A stretch of DNA of 13,672 nucleotides from the NCBI GenBank assembly GCA_023487095.1, contig JAMDEL010000108.1, forward strand, positions 1-13,672. Reading direction: 5' to 3'. The notes under the pieces are model-generated. The model was not told where the DNA came from. It did no database searches and saw nothing but the letters and a program-made list of their open reading frames with translations. The DNA comes from Patescibacteria group bacterium. GTDB lineage: Bacteria; Patescibacteriota; Doudnabacteria; UBA920. Numbering within the stretch: the first letter of the stretch is position 1; each line of letters opens with the position of its first letter. This document shows, piece by piece, positions 13,595 to 13,672 of the stretch. The position numbers and the translations under genes were made by a program.

Positions 13595-13672
13595 CTGTTG
13601 GTATATTTGGCTAAAGATGCCCCCGGATTGTCTATAAGATCACAGGGTTTTTCAAAAGCTTTGTTGCCCGCC
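13586..13672 (-). repeat. Terminal inverted copy of 13201-13287 (likely chimeric contig end)
   Basis: The last 87 bases of the window are the reverse complement of 13201-13287 without a mismatch. The copy runs to the very end of the window and supplies the stop codon of the preceding gene. A perfect fold-back at a sequence end suggests an amplification chimera or an assembly error, with 298 bases between the arms. No gene should be annotated in it. Confidence 0.95.

Noticed and set aside
1..13672. TGA recoded as an amino acid
   Set aside because: recO and the 11229 gene end at TGA exactly where the family ends or the next unit starts, so the standard bacterial code applies.
1..13672. tRNA genes, rRNA genes, CRISPR arrays, insertion sequences or phage genes
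   Set aside because: The gaps between genes are short, and no cloverleaf, regularly spaced repeat, transposase or phage motif was seen.
13595..13672. A possible new gene or terminator after the last stop
   Set aside because: The whole stretch is the inverted copy of 13201-13287, so it has no independent content.

Overview
The window looks like a chromosomal stretch, possibly a whole short contig, from a bacterium of the Candidate Phyla Radiation (Patescibacteria, Parcubacteria-like). No single gene proves this. The case is cumulative: a eukaryote/archaea-type (type 2) IleRS, one-membrane-span surface proteins with repeated Ig-like domains, a single-span LysM-CHAP hydrolase, a pair of secreted or membrane proteins resembling those beside CPR type IV secretion genes, few Shine-Dalgarno sites, and extended -10 promoters. 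TGA is a true stop (recO and the gene at 11229 end with it), so the TGA-recoding lineages (Gracilibacteria, Absconditabacteria) are excluded. Base composition is near balanced by eye.

Layout. Positions 1-4534 form a tight plus-strand run: the 3' end of argS, a small HD-domain phosphohydrolase gene, ileS and recO, with gaps of 7, 1 and 11 bases. An extended -10 promoter directly after recO starts a monocistronic gene (4590-6446) for a membrane-anchored protein with about four Ig-like/DUF11-like domains. It converges on a minus-strand gene (6523-7614, probably starting further upstream) for a membrane-anchored LysM-CHAP peptidoglycan hydrolase, and the two share a strong bidirectional terminator. 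A divergent intergenic region then leads to a plus-strand pair, a UvrD/PcrA-type helicase gene (8015-10156, apparently on a leaderless mRNA) and rsmA (10163-11014), closed by a terminator. A good promoter at 11069-11097 starts a translationally coupled pair (11229-11990 and 11987-13594) for a one-span membrane protein and a signal-peptide protein of unknown function.

Main points. (1) The last 87 bases are a perfect inverted copy of 13201-13287, and the stop codon of the last gene lies inside that copy. This looks like a contig-end chimera or fold-back, so the protein's real C-terminus is probably missing. (2) ileS carries an in-frame, low-complexity repeat-like segment with an AACTTAC heptamer repeat in a variable loop, and a second heptamer repeat further on. 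(3) The uvrD -10 box lies 7 bases before its ATG, which predicts a leaderless transcript. (4) The hydrolase gene has a 61-codon open extension upstream of its first ATG, with a possible ATT start behind a GGAG. Apart from the uncharacterised pair at the right end, I see no clear new multi-gene system; most of the window is housekeeping and cell-envelope genes.
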